64,000 nucleotides of DNA, from positions 1 to 64,000 of the forward strand of contig DATBRV010000141.1 of assembly GCA_036560145.1 (NCBI GenBank). The letters run 5' to 3'. Source of the DNA: DATBRV01 sp036560145 (GTDB lineage: Bacteria > Myxococcota_A > UBA9160 > SMWR01). The stretch's first letter is position 1. Every line of letters starts with the position of its first letter. The position numbers were made by a program, and so were the translations under genes. This document shows positions 6,624 to 14,980 of the stretch, one piece after another. A model generated the notes under the pieces. The model was given only the letters and a program-made list of their open reading frames with translations. It was not told the origin of the DNA and did no database searches.

Positions 6624-7040
6624 ATGAAGGCATTCAAGATCATCGCGATCGTGATCCTGGTCTACGTCGGAATCGTCGTCGCGTTCGAGTCCATGATCGG
6701 ATTCTTCCAACCCAAGTCTGGGAAGATCCTCGTCATCACCACCATCGATGCGGACGGAACCTCGCATGACCGCGTCGTGTCGCGCCTCGAGAGCGGCGGG
6801 CAGCTCTACGTCGCCGCCAACCACTGGCCCCGGGCCTGGTACGAGCGCGCGCTCGCGAATCCGCAGGTGAAGGCAACGCTGGATGGCCAGCAGGGCGACT
6901 ACCGAGCCGTCCCCGTCACGGGCGCGGAGCATGATCAAGTCGACAGCGACAACAGTCTTCCGGTCTTCTTCCGGATCCTGACGGGCTTCCCGCCCAGATA
7001 CTTCGTCCGACTGGAGCCCAGCCAGGCGCAGCCTGGGTGA
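6624..7040 (+). CDS. Membrane-anchored deazaflavin/nitroreductase-like split-barrel protein
   Basis: 138 residues: one N-terminal transmembrane helix (about 4-24), then a domain with 'GGQLYVAANHWPRAWYERAL' and 'ANPQVKATLDGQQGDYRAVP'. The 'P-x-W-Y-x-x-x-x-x-N-P-x-V' pattern is that of F420-dependent nitroreductase (DUF385/Ddn) proteins. Known members bind deazaflavin F420. Whether this one does, and which way round it sits in the membrane, cannot be told. A protein with the same plan is encoded at 29580-29993. Confidence 0.6.
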   Translation: MKAFKIIAIVILVYVGIVVAFESMIGFFQPKSGKILVITTIDADGTSHDRVVSRLESGGQLYVAANHWPRAWYERALANPQVKATLDGQQGDYRAVPVTGAEHDQVDSDNSLPVFFRILTGFPPRYFVRLEPSQAQPG

Positions 7041-7043
7041 TCG

Positions 7044-7859
7044 ATGCGAATCGTCGATGCCTGGATGCAGCATCCGACGCGGCGCTTCCTGGCGCAGCCG
7101 TTCCTCGATTCGCTTCGCCGCTGGATGCGCGACGACTGGAGCTCGGACGTCCCGCTGTCTCTCACTCTCGAGACGATGGACAAGGCCGGCGTCGGGCTCG
7201 GGCTGGTCGCCGCCTGGTGGGGTCCGCAGGGCGCGCTGATCGACAACGACGAAGTCGCGTCGTTCGTGCGCGCGCATCCCGATCGCCTGATCGGCGTGGC
7301 GTCGGTCGACCTCGCGCAGCCGATGCCCGCGGTGCGCGAGCTCCGGCGCTGCGTCCGGGAGCTCGGGTTCCGGGCGCTTCGCATCGTGCCCTGGCTCTGG
7401 GGGCTGCCGCCGGACGATCGGCGCTACTACCCGCTCTACGCGGAGTGCATCGAGCTCGACATTCCGTTCTGTCTCCAGGTGGGACACACCGGGCCCTTGC
7501 GGACGTCGGAGACGGGGCGTCCCATCCCCTACCTGGAGAACGTGGCGCTCGAGTTTCCGGAGCTGCGGATCGTCGCCGGTCACATCGGCGCGCCCTGGAC
7601 GCAGGAGATCATCTCGCTGGCCACCAAGTTCGAGAATCTCTACATCGACACGTCCGCCTACAAGGCGACCCGCTACCCGGCGGATTTCGTCGAGTTCATG
7701 CGGGGACGCGGCGCCCGGAAGGTCCTGTTCGGCAGCAACTATCCCATGCTCACGGCGTCGGCCTGCCTCGAGGGCGTGGAGGCGCTCGCCCTCGGCGACG
7801 AGGCGAAGCAGGCGTTCCTATCGGGCAATGCGCGGCGGGTCTTCAAACTCGAGGAGTGA
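7044..7859 (+). CDS. Amidohydrolase family protein (amidohydrolase-2 type)
   Basis: 271 residues, a TIM barrel of the amidohydrolase_2/ACMSD-like group. 'IVDAWMQHP' at the N-terminus stands where an H-x-H metal pair is expected (only one His is seen), 'IVAGHIGAPW' gives a barrel His, and 'VLFGSNYPM' near the C-terminus replaces the usual G-S-D/S-N-Y motif. Members hydrolyse or decarboxylate cyclic compounds. With the degenerate first motif a changed metal site is possible. It starts 4 nt after the previous stop. Confidence 0.75.
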   Translation: MRIVDAWMQHPTRRFLAQPFLDSLRRWMRDDWSSDVPLSLTLETMDKAGVGLGLVAAWWGPQGALIDNDEVASFVRAHPDRLIGVASVDLAQPMPAVRELRRCVRELGFRALRIVPWLWGLPPDDRRYYPLYAECIELDIPFCLQVGHTGPLRTSETGRPIPYLENVALEFPELRIVAGHIGAPWTQEIISLATKFENLYIDTSAYKATRYPADFVEFMRGRGARKVLFGSNYPMLTASACLEGVEALALGDEAKQAFLSGNARRVFKLEE

Positions 7860-7869
7860 GGTGACGGGT

Positions 7870-8259
7870 ATGACGGATCGGAGTCGACAGCTTCGCGTTG
7901 CGCTCTTCGCGTTCGGGATCGCGTTCCTGCTCGTGTATCCGCTGATGGTGCTGTGGCCCTCCGGCTGGGCCTGGCAGCCCAGTCAGCACGAGTACGAGCA
8001 GATGATCGTGGGCATCTACGCAACCCTCGGCGTGTTCCTGCTCTGGGCATCGCGCCAGCCCGAGGCCCACCTGAGCCTGATCTGGTTCACCGTCTGGTCG
8101 AGCGTCGTCCACGGCGGAATCATGGCCGTGCAGGCGCTCGTCGATCCCGCCGAACACGGACATCTACCGGGCGACGTCGCCGCGCTGTTCCTCGTCGCGG
8201 GAGTGCTCGGGTTCCTGACTCCGCGCGGAGTCACCGGGCGCGCCGCGGCCCGCAGCTGA
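7870..8259 (+). CDS. DUF6632-type four-helix membrane protein
   Basis: 129 residues with four predicted transmembrane helices. 'FLLVYPLMVLWPSGWAW', 'EQMIVGIYATLGVFLLWASR' and 'SLIWFTVWSSVVHGGIM' match my memory of DUF6632, a family of unknown function. ATG 7870 is chosen; in-frame GTG 7861, one base after the previous stop, is also possible. Its last 96 bp lie over the 3' end of the convergent SRPBCC gene. Confidence 0.6.
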   Translation: MTDRSRQLRVALFAFGIAFLLVYPLMVLWPSGWAWQPSQHEYEQMIVGIYATLGVFLLWASRQPEAHLSLIWFTVWSSVVHGGIMAVQALVDPAEHGHLPGDVAALFLVAGVLGFLTPRGVTGRAAARS

Positions 8260-8664
8260 AGCCAGGTGCTCGCTGCGTTCGAGCGTCTGCCGGATGATCG
8301 CGATGCCCTGTTCGATCATCGCCGCGATCGCGGGCGCCATCGCGTCGGGGAGCAGGTCCGCGATCCAGACGAAGCGGCAGCCCGCGGCGCCGTCCGGGAA
8401 CACCTGCGCCGAGGCGTTGTGATGCGTCAGGCGCCCGCCGGCGGCCGACCAGACCAGGCGGCGCTGCTCGTCGTCGAGGTCGACGATCAGCTCGCGCGCC
8501 ACCAGGCCGTTGCCGAAAGTGACGATGCGGGCGCCCTCCTCCAGCCGCACGGCGGTGACGAAGCCGGGGACGAGGCGCTCGTGCAGCGCCCCGACGTCGC
8601 GCAGCGCGTCCCACGCGGTCTCGGGACGCGCATCGATCCGGATCTCCCTGCGGATGGAAGCCAT
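8164..8664 (-). CDS. SRPBCC (START-like) family protein
   Basis: 166 residues. 'REIRIDARPETAWDALRDVG' opens a typical polyketide-cyclase/START-like fold, with the later 'GCRFVWIADLLPDAMAPAIA' and the long C-terminal helix 'MIEQGIAIIRQTLERSEHL'. These proteins bind hydrophobic ligands in a helix-grip cavity. The roughly 30 C-terminal residues after that helix are charged and lie antisense to the DUF6632 gene, so they are an overlap-born tail rather than part of the fold. A 9-bp perfect inverted repeat lies 61 bp upstream of the start. Confidence 0.7.
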   Translation of the reverse strand: MASIRREIRIDARPETAWDALRDVGALHERLVPGFVTAVRLEEGARIVTFGNGLVARELIVDLDDEQRRLVWSAAGGRLTHHNASAQVFPDGAAGCRFVWIADLLPDAMAPAIAAMIEQGIAIIRQTLERSEHLASAAGRGAPGDSARSQEPEHSRDEEQRGDVAR

Positions 8665-8724
8665 CGATCTCCTCCTTCGGACGACACCCTAGCCCCGCGC
8701 CTCCGGGCGGACTTGGAGAATCTT

Positions 8725-8744
8725 GCGATCCGGGACCGGATCGC
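8725..8744. repeat. Perfect 9-bp inverted repeat with 2-nt spacer
   Basis: GCGATCCGG (8725-8733), GA, CCGGATCGC (8736-8744). It lies between the end of the glycosyltransferase gene (8825, minus) and the start of the SRPBCC gene (8664, minus). No T-run follows on either strand, so an operator for the SRPBCC gene is as likely as a terminator stem. Confidence 0.45.
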
Positions 8745-8824
8745 GGGCGCGTTCGTGTCAGGGTTCCCGCCGGAAGCCGCCTGACGATGCATCGGGAGTC
8801 CGCCCTCGATTCGTGGCGTCCTGG

Positions 8825-10537
8825 CTAGCGCGCGTCCGGTCGTGGCGCGGACGACTGGAGCTGCGAGACCCAATCGCGCGTCACCCGGAAGATGCGCACG
8901 CTCGCCTGGATCTCGGGCTGCCGCCGCAAGGGAATCGGCCCGTCGTAATAGATCGGGATCGTCGACCAGGGCGAGCGGCTCGCGGCGACGAGCTCGTCCT
9001 GCTGGCGGAACCGGTCGCCCGGGAAGCTGAGCGGCGGCGCCGCCATCTGCTCGGAGAGGATCAGCCAGTCCTGCGGCCGCAGCTGCGATCGGCCGGCGAT
9101 CACGGGCCGCATGCCGGCTTGCGCCAAAAAAAACTGGAGCTCCCAGTGGCCGTTGTACCAGACCGTCTCGTGCTGCGCGTCGGCTCCGAGCTGGGGGAGG
9201 CGCTCCACGATGCGCGCGGCGAGCGCCCGCCGCGCGCGCGCGTCGGAGAGATCGGCGCCGAAGTAGAGCGCGCAGAGCGCGAGGCCGAAGACCGCCGCGA
9301 CCCGGACTCCGGCGCGCGCGTCCGGCTCGGACCTGCGCAGCGAGGCGGCGCGGGCGGCGAGCAGCGTGGCCGCCACGCCGATTCCGATCACGCGCCGCAC
9401 GGCGGGATAGGGCGAGATCAGGAAGAAGCCGGCGATCTCGAGCAGGAGCCAGGCGAAGAGGACGAGATCCGGCCATCCGTCCGGGCCTGTGCGCCGCAGC
9501 CCCCGCACCGCGACGGCGCCGATCAGGCCCGAGACGAGCAGCCCGAGCGGCGCGAAGATCAGGAGCTCCGGGTTCCAGGCGGCGAGCCGCGGGAAGAAGC
9601 CCTCGGCCGCGAAGAGCGGAGGGCGGGGAAGCAGGGCGATCGCCGCGATGGCCGCGCCCGCGACGAGCGCCGCGCCCGACACCACGAGGCGACGCGCGCC
9701 GAGCCCTACGCTCGCAAGAAGAGCCGGGAAGAGAGCGGTGCCGCCCAGCAGGGAGAGCAGGCAGAGCGTCCAGTAGAGCGCGGCGCTGCCGGGCGCCGCC
9801 GCGTCGGCCCTGGCTACCGCCGGGAGGATCTCGAGCGTACGCAGCCGCTCGAGGCCGGTCCAGAAATGCGATTCGCCGTAGCGCGCCACCAGCAGCGCCT
9901 CCCAGCCCGCGAAGAGGCCCGCCGCCGCCAGCAACGCCACGCCGGCCTCGCGCGGCCGGCGGTAGATCGCGCCGTGCGCGAGCACCAGCGCCGGATAGAT
10001 CGCGGCCGAGTACTTGGTTTGCATGGCGAGGCCGAGCGCGAGCCCTGCCGCGAGCGCGATCCGCGCGTCCCGGCGCTCGCCCGCGAGCACGAAGAGCGCG
10101 TAGCCCAGCAGGCCGAGCGCGAGCGCCGGGACGTCGAGCATCAGGTTCAGGCTCGGCAACACGGCGGGGCCGAGCGCAAGCAGGAGCACGCCCGGCACGG
10201 CGAGCGGCGGTGCCCAGCGACCGAACAGGAACGCGAGCGAGCCGGTGAAGGCGAGGGCGAAGGGCAGCAGCGAGAGCTTCCAGGCGAAGGGGTGCTCGCC
10301 GAAGAGCGCGATCGCCCCGGCGAGCCAGTAGGAGAGCACCGGCGGCACCCAGCCGAATCCGATCGCCGGCTCGGGCGTGCGGTACCAGTAGACCTCGAAG
10401 CCGTAGGGATCGCCGGGATGCGCGAGCGCCTGCCGCGCGAACTCGACGTAGATGGGATCGTCGATCACGAGCGGCTTCGCGGCGTTCGCCGCGGTGAGGG
10501 CCAGCGCGGCGAAGAGCGCCGCGCTAACGCGCGACAC
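8825..10537 (-). CDS. GT-C fold glycosyltransferase (ArnT/PMT type), integral membrane
   Basis: 570 residues with about 11-12 transmembrane helices and a soluble C-terminal part. The first extracytoplasmic loop holds D26-D27 in 'LVIDDPIYVEFARQAL', the place of the conserved acidic pair of GT39/GT83 enzymes, which use polyprenyl-phosphate sugars as donors on the outer face of the membrane. 'HPFAWKLSLLPFAL' and 'MQTKYSAAIYPALVL' are usual family landmarks. Acceptor unknown (lipid A, protein or lipid). It starts 15 nt after the double-hotdog thioesterase stop, so it may share its transcript. Confidence 0.75.
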   Translation of the reverse strand: MSRVSAALFAALALTAANAAKPLVIDDPIYVEFARQALAHPGDPYGFEVYWYRTPEPAIGFGWVPPVLSYWLAGAIALFGEHPFAWKLSLLPFALAFTGSLAFLFGRWAPPLAVPGVLLLALGPAVLPSLNLMLDVPALALGLLGYALFVLAGERRDARIALAAGLALGLAMQTKYSAAIYPALVLAHGAIYRRPREAGVALLAAAGLFAGWEALLVARYGESHFWTGLERLRTLEILPAVARADAAAPGSAALYWTLCLLSLLGGTALFPALLASVGLGARRLVVSGAALVAGAAIAAIALLPRPPLFAAEGFFPRLAAWNPELLIFAPLGLLVSGLIGAVAVRGLRRTGPDGWPDLVLFAWLLLEIAGFFLISPYPAVRRVIGIGVAATLLAARAASLRRSEPDARAGVRVAAVFGLALCALYFGADLSDARARRALAARIVERLPQLGADAQHETVWYNGHWELQFFLAQAGMRPVIAGRSQLRPQDWLILSEQMAAPPLSFPGDRFRQQDELVAASRSPWSTIPIYYDGPIPLRRQPEIQASVRIFRVTRDWVSQLQSSAPRPDAR

Positions 10538-10558
10538 GCCGGAGGCCCCCGGGCCGTC

Positions 10559-11410
10559 TCACGTGACGATCCGGTAGACGACCGTGCCTCGCGCGAAGAC
10601 CCGGCCGTCCGCTGCGCTCGCGATCTCCGCGTCGCTCCAGAGCAGCTCGCCGTCGCGCTGGCGCATGCTCCCGTACGCCACCAGGTCGAGCTTGGGAATC
10701 GGCGCGAGGATCTGGGCCTGCAACGCGGGCGTCGATGCCTTGAAGGGCCCGGGTCCCGTCTCGGCCCAGGACGCCATCGCGCCGGTGGTGTCGAGCAGGG
10801 CCAGCAGCGCTCCCCCGTGCACGCCTCCCGAGGCGTCGGCGTTCGCGGCGCGAAACGGCATGCGCAACCGGGACGTGCCGCCCGTCATGTGCTCGACCAC
10901 GATGCCGCGGCCCGCGACGAACGGGAGCTTCCCGATCGCGGGGCCCATGCGACCCGGATCGGAGGCGCCGTCGTCGCCGCCAGAAACGTGGAGCTCCGCC
11001 TCCGGCGCGCCCAGGCGCGCGCGCACCACGCTGGAGGCCTGCGCGATCGGCTTGCCGGCGCGGGTCGCCACCTCGATCGCGATGAAGCAGAGCTGCTTGC
11101 CCTCGCGCAGCAGCCGGGCGGTGGCCACCACGTCCTCGTCGATCGCCGCGGCCAGGTAGCCGACCTGGAGCGCGCAGGTGTGCCAGGGGCCCGAGGCCTC
11201 GCCCAGCACCAGCCGCGTCACCGCCTCGCCTCCCACCGCCGCGAGCGAGGCTGCGCAGCCGCCGTGCAGCGCCTTGCCGGGGTTCGCGTTGGCCTCCGCG
11301 AAGGGGAGCTCGAGCACGACCCGCTCGCGCGTCAGCTCGCCCGCGCGCACCCCGAGCGCCGCGGTGTAGGGCGACTCCTCGACCCAGCGCCGAACGGGAT
11401 CCGCCGTCAC
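10559..11410 (-). CDS. PaaI-like thioesterase with two hotdog domains
   Basis: 283 residues made of two hotdog domains in tandem. The first has 'ANPGKALHGGCAASLAAVGG' and the second 'ASGGVHGGALLALLDTTGAM', both with the H-G-G motif on the long helix used by PaaI-type acyl-CoA thioesterases. The tandem form resembles double-hotdog acyl-CoA thioesterases. GTG 11410 overlaps the stop of the upstream alcohol dehydrogenase (GTGA), which points to translational coupling; GTG 11422 is an alternative. It probably releases CoA from an acyl intermediate made by the neighbouring dehydrogenase pathway (inference). Confidence 0.75.
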   Translation of the reverse strand: MTADPVRRWVEESPYTAALGVRAGELTRERVVLELPFAEANANPGKALHGGCAASLAAVGGEAVTRLVLGEASGPWHTCALQVGYLAAAIDEDVVATARLLREGKQLCFIAIEVATRAGKPIAQASSVVRARLGAPEAELHVSGGDDGASDPGRMGPAIGKLPFVAGRGIVVEHMTGGTSRLRMPFRAANADASGGVHGGALLALLDTTGAMASWAETGPGPFKASTPALQAQILAPIPKLDLVAYGSMRQRDGELLWSDAEIASAADGRVFARGTVVYRIVT

Positions 11411-12507
11411 GAGGTCCGCCACGGCAGCAGACAGGAGTGGATCGATTCGTCGCCGGGCACCTGGCGCGCGAGCGTGCGGATCGCGAGCTCGGCGTCGCGC
11501 AGCGCGAAGTCGTGGGTGTGCATGCGCTCGATCGGACGGCGGCGCGCCTCGATCAGCTCGATCGCGCGGCGATAGCCCGACGACGTCACCCCGATCGCGC
11601 CGCGCACCTCGATCTCCTTGAGCACGATCTTGTCGGAGATGAACTCCGGGATCGGCTTCCAGCCCTTGACGCCGGCCAGCACGACGGTGCCGCCGGGCGC
11701 CGCGTAGTCGAGCGCTTCGGCGACCGGAGCGGTCGAGTAGGAGGAGACGTCGACCACCACGCGCGCGCCTTCGCCATTCGTGAGCTCCTGGATCCGGCGC
11801 TTCGCGTCCTCGTTCTCCACGTCGACGGTGTGGTCGGCCCCGAAGGCGGCGGCGAGCGCGAGCTTCTTGGCGTCCGCCGCGAGCCCCGTGACGATGATCT
11901 TCGCGGCGCCCGCCTCGCGGCACGCCAGCACGCAGGCGAGGCCGCGCTGGCCGGGGCCGAGGATCACGACGGTGTCGCCCGGCCCGGTGCGCGGGATCTC
12001 GACACCCCAGCGGAAGCCGGCGCCCAGCGGGTTGAACATCACCGCGGTCTCGGGCGGGAGCGCGGGATCGATCCGGTGCAGGATCGCGTTGGCGTCGAGG
12101 AAGAGGTGCTGCGCGTACGCCCCCCACAGCCCCGGCGCCTCCGAGAGCGGGATGTAGGAGTAGATGCGGCGCTTGCGACACAGGTGGTAGCGGCCGCCCA
12201 GGCACGGCTCGCAGAAGCGGCAGGAGAGCATGGTCTCGACCGCGACGCGATCGCCGACGTCGACGCCCCAGCGCCGCGCCGCGCGGTCGCCGATCGCCTC
12301 GATCGTGCCGAGCGGCTCGTGGCCGGGAATCACCGGCAGCGGCGTGCGCAGCACGCCCTCGAACTGCTCGTAGTCGCTGCCGCAGATGCCGCAGGCTTCC
12401 ACGCGGAGCAGCGCGCTGTCGGCGTCGATCTCGGGCAGCGGGAGCTCCCGCGGCTCCAGCTTGCGCGGGGCGGTCTGGACCATGGCGAGGGTCTTGCGCG
12501 GCGCCAT
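11407..12507 (-). CDS. Zinc-dependent alcohol dehydrogenase (MDR superfamily)
   Basis: 366 residues. The catalytic zinc site is C39 (CGICGSD, 39-45) and H63-E64. The structural zinc site has four cysteines at 96, 99, 102 and 110. The nucleotide loop is 'VVILGPGQRGLACVL' (about 181-195). This is a full-length medium-chain dehydrogenase; the substrate alcohol is unknown. It is the first gene of a minus-strand operon with the thioesterase and probably the glycosyltransferase, and is divergent from the amidohydrolase at 12556 across a 48-bp gap. Confidence 0.85.
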   Translation of the reverse strand: MAPRKTLAMVQTAPRKLEPRELPLPEIDADSALLRVEACGICGSDYEQFEGVLRTPLPVIPGHEPLGTIEAIGDRAARRWGVDVGDRVAVETMLSCRFCEPCLGGRYHLCRKRRIYSYIPLSEAPGLWGAYAQHLFLDANAILHRIDPALPPETAVMFNPLGAGFRWGVEIPRTGPGDTVVILGPGQRGLACVLACREAGAAKIIVTGLAADAKKLALAAAFGADHTVDVENEDAKRRIQELTNGEGARVVVDVSSYSTAPVAEALDYAAPGGTVVLAGVKGWKPIPEFISDKIVLKEIEVRGAIGVTSSGYRRAIELIEARRRPIERMHTHDFALRDAELAIRTLARQVPGDESIHSCLLPWRTS

Positions 12508-12538
12508 CCGGCCGTCCGATCGACGTTCGAGTCTTCAT

Positions 12539-12544
12539 ATTGTA
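12539..12544 (-). promoter_or_regulatory. Possible -10 box for the alcohol dehydrogenase operon
   Basis: An A+T island (CTTCATATTGTATAGG, 12533-12548) interrupts very G+C-rich DNA in the divergent gap. On the minus strand it contains TACAAT, one base from TATAAT, placed 32-37 nt before ATG 12507. No good -35 is seen. Confidence 0.3.
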
Positions 12545-12545
12545 T

Positions 12546-12550
12546 AGGAG
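12546..12550 (+). promoter_or_regulatory. Ribosome binding site deciding the GTG 12556 start
   Basis: AGGAG with a 5-nt spacer before GTG 12556. No ATG is available nearby in this frame, and the reading frame stays open far upstream only as an antisense shadow of the dehydrogenase, so this site fixes the amidohydrolase start. Confidence 0.55.
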
Positions 12551-12555
12551 AGATT

Positions 12556-13728
12556 GTGAAGGCCCTACCCCGGCTCTCGTTTTCCGGCGGCGTCGACGGC
12601 GACGGCCACGTGCTCGAGCCGCCGGACCTGTGGGAGCGCTACCTGGAAGCGCCGCTGCGCAGCCGCGCCCTGCGCGTGCGCAAGGACGACAAGGGCCTCG
12701 AGTACGTCGAGATCGACGGCCGGCCCTCGAAGCTGGTGCGCGACGGAATGCCGGGGGGCCTGGGCGCGATGGACCGCGTAGGCGGCATCGTCTACGAGCG
12801 CGAGCGCAAGGTCGGCCTCGACTACGTGGACCTCGCGCCGCTCGGGGCGATGGATCCCGCGGAGCGGCTGCGCCGCCTCGATCTCGAGAACCTCGAGCGC
12901 GTCTTCCTGTATCCGACGCTGGGCGTGCTCTGGATCGCGGAGTGCGAGGACGAGGAGCTCACGCAGGCGTACGTGCGCGCCTACAACCGCTGGATCGTCG
13001 ATTTCTGCGCGGATTCCGGCGGCCGCCTGATCCCGATCGCGCAGCTCTCGCTGGGCAATCCCGCGGCGGCGGAGATCGAGCTGCGCCGCGCGGCCCGCGA
13101 CGGCGTGCGCGGCGTGTGGGTGCCGCCCTTCGCGATGACCCGCAAGCCGCTCGGCCACAAGAATCACCACCGTGTCTTCGCGGCGGCGCAGGAGCTCGGG
13201 CTCCCGCTCGGCATCCATCCTTGTTTCGAGCCCAAGTGGTGCGCGCCGGGGCGCTTCGGGGAGATCACGAGCTCGCGCTACTCGTTCTTCATCAACGTGA
13301 CGGCGCCCGACGCCGTCCGACACGCGTTCACGTCGCTATTCCAGTACGGCGTCTTCGCGCAGTTCCCGGAGTTGCGGGTGATCGTGCTCGAGTCGGGAGC
13401 GGGCTGGATCGGCTACTGGCTCGACCGCATGGACGCCGTCTACGCCTCGCCCCAGGGCCGGCTGGTGCGGGAGAAGCTGCCGGAGCCGCCGAGCGCATAC
13501 TTCTCGCGCCAGTGCTGGATCTCGGGCGATCCCGACGAGACCTCGCTCGCGGCGGTGATCCCCGTGGTCGGCGCCGATCGCTTCTTCTGGGCCTCGGACT
13601 TCCCGCACCCCGACCACCTGCCCGAATACGTGCCGGAGGTCGAGCGGATCGTCGCGCAGCTTCCCGAGGCGGCGCGCGCGGGCTTCCTGGGCCGCAACGT
13701 GCTACGAGCCTATCGGATCGACGCGTGA
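12556..13728 (+). CDS. Amidohydrolase family protein (amidohydrolase-2 type)
   Basis: 390 residues. 'VDGDGHVLEPPDLWERYL' at residues 13-30 is the D-x-D/H-H-V-x-E-P start common to the large amidohydrolase_2 group found in hydrocarbon- and steroid-degrading bacteria. Further metal-site motifs are 'LGIHPCFEP' in mid-sequence and 'FWASDFPHPDH' near the end. Members act as decarboxylases or hydrolases on cyclic acids. GTG start with AGGAG. A P450 follows after 11 nt, suggesting that the two act on one compound. Confidence 0.8.
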   Translation: MKALPRLSFSGGVDGDGHVLEPPDLWERYLEAPLRSRALRVRKDDKGLEYVEIDGRPSKLVRDGMPGGLGAMDRVGGIVYERERKVGLDYVDLAPLGAMDPAERLRRLDLENLERVFLYPTLGVLWIAECEDEELTQAYVRAYNRWIVDFCADSGGRLIPIAQLSLGNPAAAEIELRRAARDGVRGVWVPPFAMTRKPLGHKNHHRVFAAAQELGLPLGIHPCFEPKWCAPGRFGEITSSRYSFFINVTAPDAVRHAFTSLFQYGVFAQFPELRVIVLESGAGWIGYWLDRMDAVYASPQGRLVREKLPEPPSAYFSRQCWISGDPDETSLAAVIPVVGADRFFWASDFPHPDHLPEYVPEVERIVAQLPEAARAGFLGRNVLRAYRIDA

Positions 13729-13739
13729 GGTATCCCCGC

Positions 13740-14951
13740 ATGGACGCCCGATCGCTCGACTTCTCGGACCCCGAGACCTTCGCCAGCGGCTTCCCCCACG
13801 AGGCCTTCCGCCAGCTTCGCCACGAGGCTCCCGTCTGGTGGCAGGAGCGCGACCACGACGGCAACCGCGGCTTCTGGGTGATCTCGAAGTACGCGGACGT
13901 GAGGTACGTCTCCAAGAATCCGCGGCTCTTCTCCTCGCAGGGGAGCATCACGATCCGCGATCCGATCGCGCAGAACACGGCGTCGGGCCGCATGATGCTG
14001 ATGATGGACCCGCCCGAGCATGCGCGTTATCGAAAGCTGGTGAGCTCGGCCTTCACGCCGCGGCGCATCGAAGCGCTGGAGACGCACATCCGCGGGATCG
14101 TGCGCGCGATCCTCGACAACGTGGCCCACAAGGGCGAGTGCGATTTCGTGACCGACGTCGCCGCCGAGCTGCCGCTCCAGGTGATCGCGGAGTTCCTCGG
14201 GGTCCCCCAGTCCGACCGCCACAAAATCTTCGAGTGGAGCAACAAGCTGATCGGATTCGAGGATCCGGAGTTCCAGCGGACGATGGGCGACGGCATGAAG
14301 GCCGCGCTCGAGATGTACCTGTACGCGAACGGGCTGGCCGAGCAGCGCCTGCGCGATCCGCAGGACGACATCGTGAGCGTGCTGCTCTCGGCCGAGGTCG
14401 ACGGCGAGAAGCTGAACACGCAGGAGTTCAACGCCTTCTTCCTGCTGCTCGCGGTGGCGGGGAACGAGACCACCCGGAACCTGATCTCGCACGGCATGCG
14501 GCTGCTGATCGAGTTTCCCGAGGCGCGGGAGCGCCTGCTCGCCGATCCCTCGCTGCTGCCCTCTGCGGTGGAGGAGATGCTCCGCTACAGCCCGCCCGTG
14601 ATGTACTTCCGGCGCACCTGCACGCAGGACACCGAGATCCGGGGCAAGCGGATCGCGAAGGGCGACAAGGTGACGGTCTGGTACCCCTCGGCGAATCGCG
14701 ACGAGGACGTCTTCGAGGCGCCCGACGCGTTCGACGTCGGGCGCAGCCCGAACGACCACCTCGCGTTCGGCGTCGGCGAGCACTTCTGTCTCGGCTCGCA
14801 CCTGGCGAGGATCGAGATCATCGCCATCTTCGAGCAGCTGCTGGAGCGGATGCCGGACATGCAGCTCGCGGGCGAGGTCCGCTACCTCAAGAGCCACTTC
14901 ATCAACGGCGTGAAGTCCATGCCGGTCCGCTTCTCCCCGCGCTACACGTAG
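13740..14951 (+). CDS. Cytochrome P450
   Basis: 403 residues, soluble bacterial type without a membrane anchor. I-helix A-G-N-E-T-T at 240-245 (here N-E-T-T replaces the common D-T-T), ExxR in 'EEMLR' around 278-282, and the heme loop 'FGVGEHFCLGSHLAR' with ligand C350. This pattern is close to the CYP125/CYP142/CYP124 type that hydroxylates sterol or fatty side chains, but substrate cannot be read from sequence. It follows the amidohydrolase by 11 nt and precedes a GPH-type transporter. No ferredoxin gene is in the window. Confidence 0.85.
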   Translation: MDARSLDFSDPETFASGFPHEAFRQLRHEAPVWWQERDHDGNRGFWVISKYADVRYVSKNPRLFSSQGSITIRDPIAQNTASGRMMLMMDPPEHARYRKLVSSAFTPRRIEALETHIRGIVRAILDNVAHKGECDFVTDVAAELPLQVIAEFLGVPQSDRHKIFEWSNKLIGFEDPEFQRTMGDGMKAALEMYLYANGLAEQRLRDPQDDIVSVLLSAEVDGEKLNTQEFNAFFLLLAVAGNETTRNLISHGMRLLIEFPEARERLLADPSLLPSAVEEMLRYSPPVMYFRRTCTQDTEIRGKRIAKGDKVTVWYPSANRDEDVFEAPDAFDVGRSPNDHLAFGVGEHFCLGSHLARIEIIAIFEQLLERMPDMQLAGEVRYLKSHFINGVKSMPVRFSPRYT

Positions 14952-14980
14952 GGCGTGGCGAACCGCAGCGGATCCCATCC

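Noticed and set aside
8723..11575. 950-codon plus-strand open frame
   Set aside because: Arg/Glu-rich frame antisense to the glycosyltransferase, thioesterase and dehydrogenase genes; a typical shadow in high-G+C DNA.
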